Assembly: GCF_026191915.1 (NCBI RefSeq)
Contig: NZ_JAIMBY010000016.1
Coordinates: 1-64,000 of the forward strand
Origin: Acidiphilium sp. PA
Lineage (GTDB): Bacteria > Pseudomonadota > Alphaproteobacteria > Acetobacterales > Acetobacteraceae
DNA length: 64,000 nucleotides
Reading direction: 5' to 3'
Shown: piece by piece, positions 44,978 to 54,958 of the stretch
Layout of the letters: each line of letters begins with the position of its first letter
Numbering within the stretch: the stretch's first letter is position 1
Position numbers and translations under genes: made by a program
Notes under the pieces: model-generated
Told to the model about the DNA's origin: nothing
Seen by the model: only the letters and a program-made list of their open reading frames with translations
Database searches by the model: none

Positions 44978-47900
44978 GCGACCTCCACGTCCGTGTCCGC
45001 CGCGACGCTGGCGACGGCGCGGGCGAGCGCCGCCAACCGCATTCGGCCGCCATCGGGGTCATTGCCCAGCATGGCGAGCAGACGATCGGCCATCCCGGCC
45101 GCCTGCTCTTTTTCACCGTCCGACAGCACGAAGCTCCGGAGGAGGGGCGGCGTCAGAGGGTCGAGGCCGACCACCAGCGCCAGGGTCTCGGTGTGCGACC
45201 GTCGATTGCGCACGACCGCCAAGGCCTCTAGCTCCCGGAAACGCCGTCCATATCGCGCCACTTCCGTGAGCGCCTGCTCGCGGTCACGATCGGACCAGCT
45301 GTGCGCCGGTCGGTGGAGCAGGACGCTGAGGGGTCCTTCGATGTCGCCGCCGGATTCAAGCGCAGCGACACGATCGGCGAAGGCTTCGAACGCATAGTCG
45401 TTGGTCAGGTCCTTGAGCGTCGCGGCCCGCTCGGTCAAACCCGCGAACGAGCCCGGGTCGACCCCGAGTGCGCGGGCCATCGCCAGGCGCAACTCTGCCA
45501 ACAAGGCCGAATAGCTGTTCTCGCACTCGACGAGGGCTTCAAACACCAGCTCCGGAGAGAGACGATTCTCCAAGGCGGCGGGCAGCTCATCAAAGAGCAG
45601 CGCTTCCGGATCGGTCGACTTCAGGACGGTTCGACGCACCACGCGAGCGTCTTCACTGATCCTGTTGGTTCGCGTGGCATGCGTGGTGAGGGCCTCGAAA
45701 CGCTGGAATAGCGCTTGGGCGACTGGCAGCGAATTACCCCCGTCCGAGATTCCGAACAAGGCCGCCAACCCGCTCAGGAAGGCCGTCTCGCGAACAGACC
45801 GGTCGATCCTGCGCAGCTTAAAATCGCCGGGACGCTGAAGAAGCTTGTCGACCAATACGTCGTCGATCGCCGTCTGGAACACGCCGTCTACGTAAACCGC
45901 CACGGTCTCGCGTTTCGCCAACATGTAGGCGAGTGCCAGGGCCGGCATGACCCCGGCTTTGACGCCATACGGCGGCGCCGCCCAGCGCTTGAAGACCGCG
46001 GAAAGTTCGACCTCGCCATCGGCGTCAATCACCCGCCAAGCCGGTTGGAGCGTCGCACCTTGCCCCGTCATCTCCGGATCGGCGAAACCAAACCGACCAG
46101 GTTCGACCTCACGGTGAAGGCCGAACGGCCTCAAGACCGTCAGATACAGACCAAGCTCGGCCGGATAGCCGCTCATGCCAAGCTCGGGCTTGGCACCCTG
46201 GCTGACCATGGCGTAGCACAGATCCCGAAGCGCGGCCATGGAATTGGAGGATGGCTTGTCGCGCTGCAGGAGCTCGCTCTTCAATACGGGCGCATACGGA
46301 TAGCCGGCGTCCGCTAGAGCGCTGGCAATGATGGCTAGCGGTTCACGCCAGGCCTTCACGGGTGTCGGGGCCAACCACCACTTGGCGCTTTCCAGCGACG
46401 CCTCGATGGTACGGTGCAGCAGGTCGATACAGTGGGAATGCCGCGCCGCGAGCTCGCGGCGGGCGATGCGATCCCCTTCCAACTGCGGGTGGTCCCGGAA
46501 GACCCGTTCGACCGCGATCAGTTCCGCCGCGCTGGCGCGCAGCGCGTATCCTTCGGTTGCGGCGCCGATCGCCACAACGCGCCCCGACTTCTTCAGCTGC
46601 TTGGCCGCGCCTTTGCAGATCGCCGCGACTTCGGTTTGATCGACTGACCCATTGCCGAGCACCAAGGCCACCAACCCGCTGGCTTTGATGGGCTTGGCAA
46701 ACACCGCTGCCGCCAAGCTCTCGGCTGTGTCGCCTTTGCCAACGATCTGCAGGCCAATCTGGAACGTCCTCAGCGCGCCCGTCACGAAGTAGTGCCGCTT
46801 CGCGGTGGCGAACCCGAAGCCGACCCGTTGCGGAAGACCGTCGAGTTGGGCCGTGTCGACCGGCGCCGTCGCCCGATTAATCGCCTCATCAAGGTCGAAG
46901 TCGCTGCCGGCGAAGAGGGCGTATCCGCCGAGCCGCGGCTGACGGATCAAGACTGCCCAGTCCAGGAGATCTGTGATCGCGTCGCGACGCGAGGCCTCAT
47001 CAGCTTCGGGAACGGCCTCGATAAGGAAGTCGTCAGCGAGCGCCAACCCCGACCCGTTTCGGAAGAACTCGATGATTGCCGCCGCCTTGGTCAGAGCGAC
47101 GTGTACCGCTGTCCCCTTTGCCGCCGCCCGTTCAATCGCCTCAAACGCTAGGCTGAATCGACTGCCGTCGTTTCCGCTCGCTAGCGCCATGCCGAAGTTC
47201 GAGGCGAGATAATCCCAAAGCCTGGCGGGGTCATAGGTGCCCCCCGCTGCCTCCGCGCTTTTCAAAAACTCTTGGAAACCAGCCGGCTCAGCGGAACTCA
47301 GGAACCCAAAAACACTGCGCTCGTTTTGCGCGAAGCGCGCGCGTGACACCGGACCAAGCAGCAGCGCTGTGATCGGGTTCAGCGGCCATGTGGCCGCCAA
47401 GGCCTGTGCGAGGGCGTCCACTTCCGTTGGCCGCCTCTGTGCAACCGCGACCGCGACCGCTGCTGCTCGATCGAGCGCGCTGGCCGGAGGGCACGCGGCG
47501 GAGATCGCGCGACCGAGGAGGGCGACCGTCTCGTCGGCGCCGCTGAGGAACGCGATGTCCTGGAACCGGCCTTGAACCTTGGCCCACTCCTGCCGCGCGT
47601 CACGCGCGGCGCGCGCCGCGTATTGCTCAAACGACTGGTGAAGGATCCCAATAACGACTAGGCGACCCTTACTTCGGGTCGCGTGCTCAGCTAGATCCTG
47701 CAGTAGGTGAACATCGCCGCCCTCCAAGGCCTCGTGTTCCAACAGCTTCCCGAGTTCGTCGAGGATGATCAGGGTCCCGCTGCTGCGCGAACCGCCGGCG
47801 CGTTTGATGGCGCTGATGAGCGCGACATCGCTAGCCGCGGCCTCGCCCCGCCGCACGTTGTCCCAGCCGAAACAAGCGGCGGCGGCGGCGGCGACAGCAT

Positions 47901-48276
47901 CTCGCAGCCGCACCCGACTTCCGGTGACAGCGACGACATTCCACGGCCCATGGTCTTCGGGGAAGGCCTTCCTGTACGACTCGGTGAGCGGCCGACCCGC
48001 GATTCCTCGCGCAATCTTCCTGTTCTCGCGGGCGCCCGCCACCAAGTTCGCCACGAGGAGGGCAGCGCTCGATTTTCCGCCGCCATAGGGCCCGGTCCAG
48101 GTGAATGCGCCCTGGCGACTCTCCTCTTGGCTTTCGGCGAGGGTCGTCAGAGCCTTCTCTACGCTGGCCTGCAAGACATAGCCAATCAGCGGCGGCGTTC
48201 CGTTCAGATCGGCGTCGATCCGGGCCGACCGAGCGAAGCGGCGATCGATCTCAACGGTTTCGGACAATAGGGTCAT
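44974..48276 (-). CDS. sspC: SspC, large P-loop ATPase of DNA phosphorothioation
   Basis: The start is set at 48276, where ATG overlaps the sspB stop; the frame is open 38 codons further into sspB without a ribosome site. The 1100-residue product has Walker A GPYGGGKS at 62-69 and Walker B TLIILDELGKLLEH near 170. A sensor-like LVVIGILHQSFEQYA follows near 205. The remaining 850 residues are helical without familiar motifs. SspC is the ATPase partner in SspABCD, probably opening or scanning DNA for SspB and SspD. Confidence 0.8.
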   Translation of the reverse strand: MTLLSETVEIDRRFARSARIDADLNGTPPLIGYVLQASVEKALTTLAESQEESRQGAFTWTGPYGGGKSSAALLVANLVAGARENRKIARGIAGRPLTESYRKAFPEDHGPWNVVAVTGSRVRLRDAVAAAAAACFGWDNVRRGEAAASDVALISAIKRAGGSRSSGTLIILDELGKLLEHEALEGGDVHLLQDLAEHATRSKGRLVVIGILHQSFEQYAARAARDARQEWAKVQGRFQDIAFLSGADETVALLGRAISAACPPASALDRAAAVAVAVAQRRPTEVDALAQALAATWPLNPITALLLGPVSRARFAQNERSVFGFLSSAEPAGFQEFLKSAEAAGGTYDPARLWDYLASNFGMALASGNDGSRFSLAFEAIERAAAKGTAVHVALTKAAAIIEFFRNGSGLALADDFLIEAVPEADEASRRDAITDLLDWAVLIRQPRLGGYALFAGSDFDLDEAINRATAPVDTAQLDGLPQRVGFGFATAKRHYFVTGALRTFQIGLQIVGKGDTAESLAAAVFAKPIKASGLVALVLGNGSVDQTEVAAICKGAAKQLKKSGRVVAIGAATEGYALRASAAELIAVERVFRDHPQLEGDRIARRELAARHSHCIDLLHRTIEASLESAKWWLAPTPVKAWREPLAIIASALADAGYPYAPVLKSELLQRDKPSSNSMAALRDLCYAMVSQGAKPELGMSGYPAELGLYLTVLRPFGLHREVEPGRFGFADPEMTGQGATLQPAWRVIDADGEVELSAVFKRWAAPPYGVKAGVMPALALAYMLAKRETVAVYVDGVFQTAIDDVLVDKLLQRPGDFKLRRIDRSVRETAFLSGLAALFGISDGGNSLPVAQALFQRFEALTTHATRTNRISEDARVVRRTVLKSTDPEALLFDELPAALENRLSPELVFEALVECENSYSALLAELRLAMARALGVDPGSFAGLTERAATLKDLTNDYAFEAFADRVAALESGGDIEGPLSVLLHRPAHSWSDRDREQALTEVARYGRRFRELEALAVVRNRRSHTETLALVVGLDPLTPPLLRSFVLSDGEKEQAAGMADRLLAMLGNDPDGGRMRLAALARAVASVAADTDVEVA

Positions 48277-49193
48277 GTTGCGGCACCAACTGCCCGGCCC
48301 GTTACATAAGCCGTCTCGATCAACGCCAGCGGGGATACGTCGCCGCGGCGCTGAATCTGGCGGAGACCTGCCGTATCGGTCCATTGCCAAGCATCGTTGG
48401 TCAGATCATCGAGCCGCATGAGGCGGGTGATCACGCTGTCTTCGTCGAGCTTGAAGACGCGCCCCGGTGAGCCGGGCGCGTAGCAGACTTGCTCGGCGGA
48501 GATGGCGGTCGAACCGCCTTGGCGTTCCCAGAATTCCGCGAGGGCGTAGGCGAACACGCCATCGGGAAGGTTTGGCTTGGGCCCACGCACAAATTCGTAC
48601 CACCCGCCTAGCCTAGCCTCCCGAACCAGACCGAGCTCCGCCAAAAGCGGCTCGGCCGCATCCTCGTTCAGGGCGTCGCCTCGCCGGACGTAGCTTCTCA
48701 GGAAGACCTCGACATCCCGCTTTAACGTGCCGCGGGTCGCCCGCCATCCTCGCGCGGTCACGAGCGCCAGCAACTCATCGATCAAGGTCGAAGGATCAAA
48801 CTCAATCGCCGCCAATGCGTTAAACGCATAGTAAGCGGTCGTCGTCATAGCGGGGGTGCTGGCGACGTGCCAATGGCATAGCCACACCGTCGCCGCGCGT
48901 TCGACGTAGGGATCAAATCCCCCATCGGCAAGAACGAGCCTCCCCATATCCGTCGGACTGATCAGGCGGTCGCTCTCCTCAAACAACCGCGACGCCAACG
49001 CCCAATACCGCATTGAGGCTGCCATGTTGCGGCCGACGCCGAAGCGTGCGATCGCATCTTGTTCCTGGAAGGTTCCGGTCACGGCTCCGCCTTCTACGGC
49101 GTCGTAGGCCTTCTTCAGCCAGAGCAGCCGGAGCGGGAAGGTCTCATGCCCCGCAAATTGGCCTCTGAAATCGGTAGTGAATGCATCCCGCAT
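48273..49193 (-). CDS. sspB: SspB, DUF4007 nickase of DNA phosphorothioation
   Basis: A 306-residue protein opening with the DUF4007 signature FRGQFAGHETFPLRLLWLKK, then IARFGVGRNMAASMRYW near 50. The middle is helical and the C-terminal part has the QVCYAPGSPGRVFKLDEDSV stretch typical of the family. SspB is reported to nick DNA at the modification site in single-stranded phosphorothioation. It starts nine bases after the sspA stop; the ribosome site is weak, so translation may depend on coupling. Confidence 0.85.
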   Translation of the reverse strand: MRDAFTTDFRGQFAGHETFPLRLLWLKKAYDAVEGGAVTGTFQEQDAIARFGVGRNMAASMRYWALASRLFEESDRLISPTDMGRLVLADGGFDPYVERAATVWLCHWHVASTPAMTTTAYYAFNALAAIEFDPSTLIDELLALVTARGWRATRGTLKRDVEVFLRSYVRRGDALNEDAAEPLLAELGLVREARLGGWYEFVRGPKPNLPDGVFAYALAEFWERQGGSTAISAEQVCYAPGSPGRVFKLDEDSVITRLMRLDDLTNDAWQWTDTAGLRQIQRRGDVSPLALIETAYVTGRAVGAAT

Positions 49194-49202
49194 GCGGGAA
49201 GC

Positions 49203-50366
49203 TTACTGGCGAACCTCTCCAGTAGCAAGCCGGGAACCGACCGCGGCGGCCGCAATATAACCGGCTGCGGCGGTCACGTCAGGTATAGAGGTGTATCGAC
49301 CACAGAGGAATCGGACTACGGTTCGGGCATCCTGCTTAGAAAAGCCAATAGCATCAAGGACATGTGAGGTCATCAACTGTCCAGAATTGCAAGCGGAGCC
49401 AGTCGAAATAGAGACTTCATGAGCAACGGCCAAGCATAGCGCGTCGGCATCTATCCCGTCGAAACTGATCGCCGCGCTGCCAGGCACGACGTCATAACCA
49501 CCCGTGACTCGACGGAATCGGAGCTGGCGATCGGCGAGGCCGCGAAGAAGCGCCATCACAACTGAGTCGGCATGGGCCTCGTCTGATAGCCGTCGTTCGA
49601 CAGCGACGCGTGCTGCCGCGCCGAAACCCGCAATCAAAGCCACGGGTTCAGTGCCGGGACGAAGGCCTCCTTGCTGCCCACCGCCGAACACGAGCGGCGA
49701 TGGCTGCGGCGCAGTGGCCGCCACAAAGAGGGCACCGACGCCCATCGGGCCGTAACACTTGTGGGCGGATAGGCTGACATAGTCGATGTCGAGGCCCATC
49801 ACATCGATGGCAACCTTGCCGAAAGCCTGCGCGGCATCGCTATGAAACAGGCCGCCACGACCGTGGGCGATCGCTGCCGCCTCGGCAACCGGCTGAATCA
49901 CGCCCGTCTCGTTGTTGGCCATCATGAGCGAGGCGAGGAACAGCCCCTCGGCGCACAAAGCCTCGAATCTGGCCAGGTCCAAGCGGCCGTGGGTGTCGAC
50001 CGGAGCGACAACAACGTCGAACCCGCGCGCGGACAAAATGCGCGCGGGTTCCAATACCGATTTGTGCTCGATCGCGGAGACAATGACCCTCCGGCGATCT
50101 GGGGGTGCTTTTGCCGTAATTCCGAGAAGCGCCAGATTGTTGGCTTCGGTGGCACCCGACGTGAAGATGATCTCGCTCGGAGCCGCCCCGATCACTTCCG
50201 CCACCGCGCTTCGCCCCTCAGCGATAATTCGCGCTGCCCTCTCGCCGGCCTGATTTGGCGAGCCCCCGTTTCCGGGAAGGGACCACGCGGCGAACATGGC
50301 ATCTCGCGCTTCGGGCGCCAACGGCTGGGTTGCAAACCCGTCGAGATAGATGGGCGGAGCACTCAC
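49203..50366 (-). CDS. sspA: SspA, IscS/DndA-like cysteine desulfurase
   Basis: The GTG at 50366 is preferred: AAGGA lies about ten bases upstream and the enzyme core (PPIYLDGFATQPLAPEARDA) begins at once. An ATG at 50477 would add 37 unlikely residues. The 387-residue product has the PLP features FTSGATEANNLALLG, HSDAAQAFGK and the lysine loop LSAHKCYGPMGVGALFV. The active cysteine loop is STGSACNSGQ near 320. It supplies sulfur to SspD. It lies first in sspABCD, 228 bases after the receiver gene on the same strand. Confidence 0.9.
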   Translation of the reverse strand: MSAPPIYLDGFATQPLAPEARDAMFAAWSLPGNGGSPNQAGERAARIIAEGRSAVAEVIGAAPSEIIFTSGATEANNLALLGITAKAPPDRRRVIVSAIEHKSVLEPARILSARGFDVVVAPVDTHGRLDLARFEALCAEGLFLASLMMANNETGVIQPVAEAAAIAHGRGGLFHSDAAQAFGKVAIDVMGLDIDYVSLSAHKCYGPMGVGALFVAATAPQPSPLVFGGGQQGGLRPGTEPVALIAGFGAAARVAVERRLSDEAHADSVVMALLRGLADRQLRFRRVTGGYDVVPGSAAISFDGIDADALCLAVAHEVSISTGSACNSGQLMTSHVLDAIGFSKQDARTVVRFLCGRYTSIPDVTAAAGYIAAAAVGSRLATGEVRQ

Positions 50367-50594
50367 GCGCAACTGATCCTTAGGTGGGACTTCGGCACAC
50401 GGTCTCGTGTGGCCTATAGGATGGCGAGGCGGCGCTTCAAAGTCGAGCCCCGAGGAGTGGGTGCAACTTTCCGCCATCCAGGCTCGCTCGTTGGTCCTCG
50501 CGGCCGTCGTGGGTCTGCGCTCCCCAGGTCCTTTTGTGCGGCGCGGACGTCCTAATGTGGCCGGATAGGGGGCTGCCCAAGGCTCAGCGTCGCG

Positions 50595-52601
50595 CTAGCC
50601 ACCCGCCTCGGGGGCCGGCGGGTCGATCGCATCGGATGGGATCAGTCCTTCGCGAATCGCATCCGCACGGTGCGGCGCGTCAGCTTCGGGCTTGTCCCTG
50701 ATGTGGATGATTACCCCAGCCTTACTGAGGTTGCCTCGGGCTAGTGCCTGATCGGCGTCAGCGAGGTTCCAGCCGACGAGAGCCATATGCGGCAGGCCCT
50801 GACCGCCCGTTTTACATGTGATCCCGGACCATTTTGCCCCAACGCCGTCGAGGCTCAGTCCTCGGGCGATCTTCTGTCTGAGCTCCGGCTTGGACCGAAC
50901 ATGATCGAAAGCCGCTCTCGCGCTTTGGTGCACGTCGGCGCGCTCGATCGCAGCAAGCCTCTCTTCAACCCCGTCCCAGGCACCTTCCGTCATCACAAGC
51001 CTAAGTGCTGGCTTGCCCCGGTCGTCACGGCCGACGAAGCACACCGCACCCTCATTCAGCGCCCCGACCTCCAGGCGTTGGGGCTGTCCTCCTTCTCCGA
51101 CGACGAAGACGTCGATGTCCACGGGGAAGGTCGCCGGCATCGGCGCCAGTAGGCCGACGCGGCCGAGCCCTGACAATAATTTTTGCTGCAGCTCCAGGGC
51201 GTGCGCTTCCCGCAGACGCGCGACGATGCGCAGCTCATCGCTATCGAGCGCCTGCCTAAGCTGATCCCAGGAAACGGTATCGACGTGCTTGGGGTTCCAC
51301 TTGATCCAGCGGAGCTGCCCATCGATCTCAATCACGGCCGTCCGCGCGTCCGATCCGTAGGTCCAATCTTTGAGTCCAAACGGGCGAAGATCCCCCACCA
51401 TCAGAAGTATCCGCGGCGCTCCATCCCGCTGGAGGTCGCAGATCGGTGTCATCACTAGCAGCACCTGGTCGGCCGTCAGGTCGACCAACAAAGTCCGCGA
51501 TACCGCTTCGTCGGCGGCTGCGTCTCGAGGGAAAAGGATATCCCCAAACGTGACTAATCCGCCGGTCGAGCCCGGAAGGCCCAATCGTCGCACGTTTTGG
51601 GTCAGGGTTCGAAGAACAAGGTTTTGCAGGTCGGGAGATCCCGCGACATGGGGTGGCGGATAGGACGCAGCCGAAAAGGCGTTGAGTTCTTTTGCGGCGT
51701 TGATGATGCCTTCTTCCGCCTCAAGTTCGTGGGCGAGAACCCGGTCAAAGACATCGACCAAGTAGCTGCCGGTGGGCTCGCCCTCCACGTCGAGCAGTAG
51801 GCTTTGGATCTGACCGAGGTCCGAGAGCCTAAGGCGGCGAAAGTGGGTTAGGGTTCGCTGGGCGGCGTTGTCGATGCCGGCCGCTAGGGCGCCCACGAAG
51901 TCGGCCAGCTTCCGAGTATCCGCGAGGTGTTCGGCAAGCCGCTCGATCTGCCGCTCCAGCAAATCGCCGCCTTCCAAGTCAGCTTTACGGACGATGCGGA
52001 ATCCGGAATCTAGAAGGCCGACATCGTCGCGGAATTCGTCGCGTTTAGTCTCGAGCCGATTGCTGCGGGACATCAATATCACGAGGGGAGCGGGTGGGCC
52101 TTTAGCCGCTAACGCCTCCCGAAGCAGTGCCTTCGACGCTTCCACGTCGTTGTCGCCCTGACCATGGCCCATAAAGAGGTCGATGAGAATGAGGTCGGCT
52201 TCGCCGGCGGCATCCTGGAACCGGCGTCCGGCGGTGCGCACCTCAAGTCCGAGCGCTTCAAGTTTTCCCTTTGCCTGATCGAGGTAGCGTTCGTCCGCGG
52301 CGCGGCCGCCGCGATACGCCTCGAAGAGCGGGACAAGCAGATCGGGGAATTGATCGCTCAGGCTCCAAAGGGCGGCGACGAACAGGTCATCGCCGACTAG
52401 GTCATCAAGCCGGCGATCCCGAGCGTCCGCATAGAGTGCGACCACCTGCTCGCGGACTGCGTCAGTCCAGTCGTCGCCGAAGATGGCCCACTGGGGATTG
52501 CTGACGCCTATGTCTTGCGCCCGCGGTGTCTCGTCGTAAGCGTCATCGACGATCAGCGCACGCCTGACTCCTCGAGCCTGCAGCAGCTCCGGGAGGCTCA
52601 T
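50595..52601 (-). CDS. Large receiver-domain protein upstream of sspA
   Basis: A 668-residue protein whose first 210 residues look like a response-regulator receiver: RRALIVDDAYDE (D19, D20), LILIDLFMGHG (phosphoacceptor D141), LVILMSRSN (S178) and RIVRKADLE (K206). About 100 residues are inserted between the first and third strands, unusual for a receiver. The C-terminal 430 residues match no output domain that I know. It starts inside the stop of the kinase-like gene (ATGA), so the two form a unit. It could regulate ssp or be the output part of a separate defence pair. Confidence 0.7.
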   Translation of the reverse strand: MSLPELLQARGVRRALIVDDAYDETPRAQDIGVSNPQWAIFGDDWTDAVREQVVALYADARDRRLDDLVGDDLFVAALWSLSDQFPDLLVPLFEAYRGGRAADERYLDQAKGKLEALGLEVRTAGRRFQDAAGEADLILIDLFMGHGQGDNDVEASKALLREALAAKGPPAPLVILMSRSNRLETKRDEFRDDVGLLDSGFRIVRKADLEGGDLLERQIERLAEHLADTRKLADFVGALAAGIDNAAQRTLTHFRRLRLSDLGQIQSLLLDVEGEPTGSYLVDVFDRVLAHELEAEEGIINAAKELNAFSAASYPPPHVAGSPDLQNLVLRTLTQNVRRLGLPGSTGGLVTFGDILFPRDAAADEAVSRTLLVDLTADQVLLVMTPICDLQRDGAPRILLMVGDLRPFGLKDWTYGSDARTAVIEIDGQLRWIKWNPKHVDTVSWDQLRQALDSDELRIVARLREAHALELQQKLLSGLGRVGLLAPMPATFPVDIDVFVVGEGGQPQRLEVGALNEGAVCFVGRDDRGKPALRLVMTEGAWDGVEERLAAIERADVHQSARAAFDHVRSKPELRQKIARGLSLDGVGAKWSGITCKTGGQGLPHMALVGWNLADADQALARGNLSKAGVIIHIRDKPEADAPHRADAIREGLIPSDAIDPPAPEAGG

Positions 52602-54958
52602 TGCTGAGCTCCCTGCGGCAGTTCAAGGACGAAACGGTGCAGCCGGCCAGTCTCGGCGTCAGCCATATCTTCCAGGTAGAGGCGTCCCCCGTGATGCGTC
52701 GCCGCTTCGCGGGCGATGAACAGGCCAAGACCCCGCCGTCGTTTTGAATCCCGAAGCGAAAAAAACAATTTGAAGATCGTTTCACGGTTTTCGGGCGCGA
52801 CCCCGCGGCCGTTATCCTCAAAAATCAGTGTCGGCGGATCGGACGAAACGGCGATACGGATTTCTGGAGTGAACCTGTCCCGTTGCCCGCGGATGTCTAG
52901 CCAGTAGACGGAATTAGAGATCAGATTCTCGATGATCTGCACCATCATACCCTTGACCGCGCGGATTCGGACGGGCCGCTCAGGCAGCGACAGGATCGGC
53001 GTGATTCGATGGCGGGAAAATTGCGCCTGGTGGGCCTCCATAGCGTCCTTCACGATCTCGTTGAGCGTGAACAGCTCGGTCCGCTGGCGACCTGAAACAC
53101 TCATCGGATCGAGTACTCGAACGCGCTTGTTCACACTCTTCATCTCGGCTTGAAGATTGGCGAACTGGCCGCGCAGCCGATCCGGGACTTCCGGGCCCTT
53201 GAGGCCGTCTAGCGTGCGCAGGGCGTTCTCAGTGGCCCGCGCTAGTTCGTGGGCGACCACCTCGACCATTAGTCCGACGCCGGCCATCTCGATCATCTGG
53301 CGGGATTCCTGCTCCACCTGCTCGATGCGCACCCGCGCCTTAGCGGCGAAATCGGAGAATTCCGCCAAGGTCTGCTGCAACTCCTCCACATCGGTCTGGG
53401 CTGTGTCAGGCGACAGGCGGCGCAAGCGCGCAATGGCGGCTTTTGCTCGATCCTCAAGGCTTTTGACCCGAGTCTTGGCGTCGGAAAGGTCGATCTTCTG
53501 CCCCTTATACTGGCGCTCAACCTCCCTTAGGAACCCTCCAAGTCGATCCTGAACGGCGTAGTGCAGAACCTTAAGCATGACCTGCTGTTCCGGCGTGACC
53601 CGCAACCCCTCGCGATTGGTTTGATCGACGAGGTTGGGGTTACCGACCCGGCTGATGTTGACCCGACCGACGAACTGCGTCTTGTTCAGGGTGTAGCCAG
53701 AGCGCCTTAACGCCGAGCGGTCCAGATCGAGCCAATCGTCGTCGTCATCGCCGTAGGGGAAGACACGGAACCGATCGCGGAACAGGAGAATCCCTGACCA
53801 GCGGTTCTGCTCTTCACGAAGGGCCATCAGTTGACCCGTTGTATCGGTTCGCAGCAAGCGGCGCCGGTTGAACCAGTGGGCCTCGAAGGAGAAAGGCCCG
53901 ACGCTGTCCAGGGCAGAGTCGTCGATATCCCCGTCTTTGCCGATCACGAGCCCCTCGAGATCGGCGCGCGAGAGGGTCACGACCTGCGTTTCGGGCGGAT
54001 GTTCAAAATCCAGGTCGAGTGCCTCGCTAGTGATCACAAGTTGAGGCTCCCCCTTGACTACGGTGTACTCGCCGCGGACGCGTGCGTGGGCCGCGGCGAG
54101 AAGTTCGCGCGGCATGGTCGCGATAGGGATGCGGTTGTCGTTGTTCCAGAAGAGTGCAATGCGAGGCCGCCCCCCAGCGTCCGCGAACGGATCCGTCAAG
54201 CGGGCAAGGTCCTTGCCCGCCATCTCGCGCACCCGCGCTTCGGTCCAGTTCTCCGTCAGATCCGAGATGATGATGGAGGTGCCGGACCAAGCTTCCGACG
54301 GCTTGGCTCCTCCGATCGTCGGCGTAACGGGGATGTCGTCGAGCATGGCGTCGACGTTGTTGAAGTCCTTCCAGTTGATTACGAGAAAATTGAGAGCCGG
54401 GTCCGATTGCTTCGCCGTCTCGACCCTAAGATGATCGCCAAGCCGCATCGCCGACAGGCGGCCGATGCCCTTTTCGCCGAGAAAGGGGCTCTTCGTTGCC
54501 CCGCTGGCGAGCGCCGCCTCGATGGCCCTCTTTCGTGAGCCTGTGCCGATGACGAGGAATGTCTTTTCCAAGTCCTCAGCCGACATCCCGGTTCCGGTAT
54601 CGCTGACCCGGATGGTGTTGAAACGACGCTCGGCCTCCCAGAGTGCGGAAAGAAGCTCTTCCGGGTCCGTGACCTGATTGATCAAGGCGCGGAAGCCATC
54701 CTTGGCTGCCGCGCTGGCGCTTTCCATGATTTCTGAGTGAACCGCCAGACGCAGGGTTTCGATGTCGCCGCCTTTGACAATCTGCTTTGCCAATGTCGAG
54801 ACAGCGTGTTTGGGCACGACGATGTCGAACCTGACCTCGACGCCGGTCTTGGACTGTGCATCAAAGCCATTCTTGATAAGCTCATAGAACGCGATAATGT
54901 CCGAGCTGATTAGCTCAGAGCCGAGTTCAAGAACGGTTCGGGCGGTAATTCGAAACAA
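52598..54958 (-). CDS. Double GHKL ATPase, histidine-kinase-like
   Basis: A 786-residue protein with two ATPase domains. The N-terminal one is HSP90/MORC-like: IIAFYELIKNGFDAQ at 21-35, VSDTGTGMSAEDLEKTFLVI near 117, GEKGIGRLSAMRLGDHLRVE near 158. A helical region about 500-590 leads to a kinase-like core: VVAHELARATENALRTLDG (possible phosphohistidine), N-box IIENLISNSVYWLD, G1 FEDNGRGVAPENRETIFKLF, G2 RRRGLGLFIAREAATHHGG. There is no membrane segment, so it senses something in the cytoplasm. It is coupled to the receiver gene. Confidence 0.75.
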   Translation of the reverse strand: MFRITARTVLELGSELISSDIIAFYELIKNGFDAQSKTGVEVRFDIVVPKHAVSTLAKQIVKGGDIETLRLAVHSEIMESASAAAKDGFRALINQVTDPEELLSALWEAERRFNTIRVSDTGTGMSAEDLEKTFLVIGTGSRKRAIEAALASGATKSPFLGEKGIGRLSAMRLGDHLRVETAKQSDPALNFLVINWKDFNNVDAMLDDIPVTPTIGGAKPSEAWSGTSIIISDLTENWTEARVREMAGKDLARLTDPFADAGGRPRIALFWNNDNRIPIATMPRELLAAAHARVRGEYTVVKGEPQLVITSEALDLDFEHPPETQVVTLSRADLEGLVIGKDGDIDDSALDSVGPFSFEAHWFNRRRLLRTDTTGQLMALREEQNRWSGILLFRDRFRVFPYGDDDDDWLDLDRSALRRSGYTLNKTQFVGRVNISRVGNPNLVDQTNREGLRVTPEQQVMLKVLHYAVQDRLGGFLREVERQYKGQKIDLSDAKTRVKSLEDRAKAAIARLRRLSPDTAQTDVEELQQTLAEFSDFAAKARVRIEQVEQESRQMIEMAGVGLMVEVVAHELARATENALRTLDGLKGPEVPDRLRGQFANLQAEMKSVNKRVRVLDPMSVSGRQRTELFTLNEIVKDAMEAHQAQFSRHRITPILSLPERPVRIRAVKGMMVQIIENLISNSVYWLDIRGQRDRFTPEIRIAVSSDPPTLIFEDNGRGVAPENRETIFKLFFSLRDSKRRRGLGLFIAREAATHHGGRLYLEDMADAETGRLHRFVLELPQGAQQ

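Noticed and set aside
48277-48390. Thirty-eight extra N-terminal codons for SspC
   Set aside because: They overlap sspB, read as non-coding, and the ATGA junction at 48276 with protein-like sequence beyond it is a better start.
44141-54958. Long open frames on the plus strand opposite sspABCD and the kinase pair (for example near 45301, 47707, 49842)
   Set aside because: They are shadows caused by high GC content; they lack ribosome sites and recognisable motifs, while the minus-strand proteins show clear family motifs.
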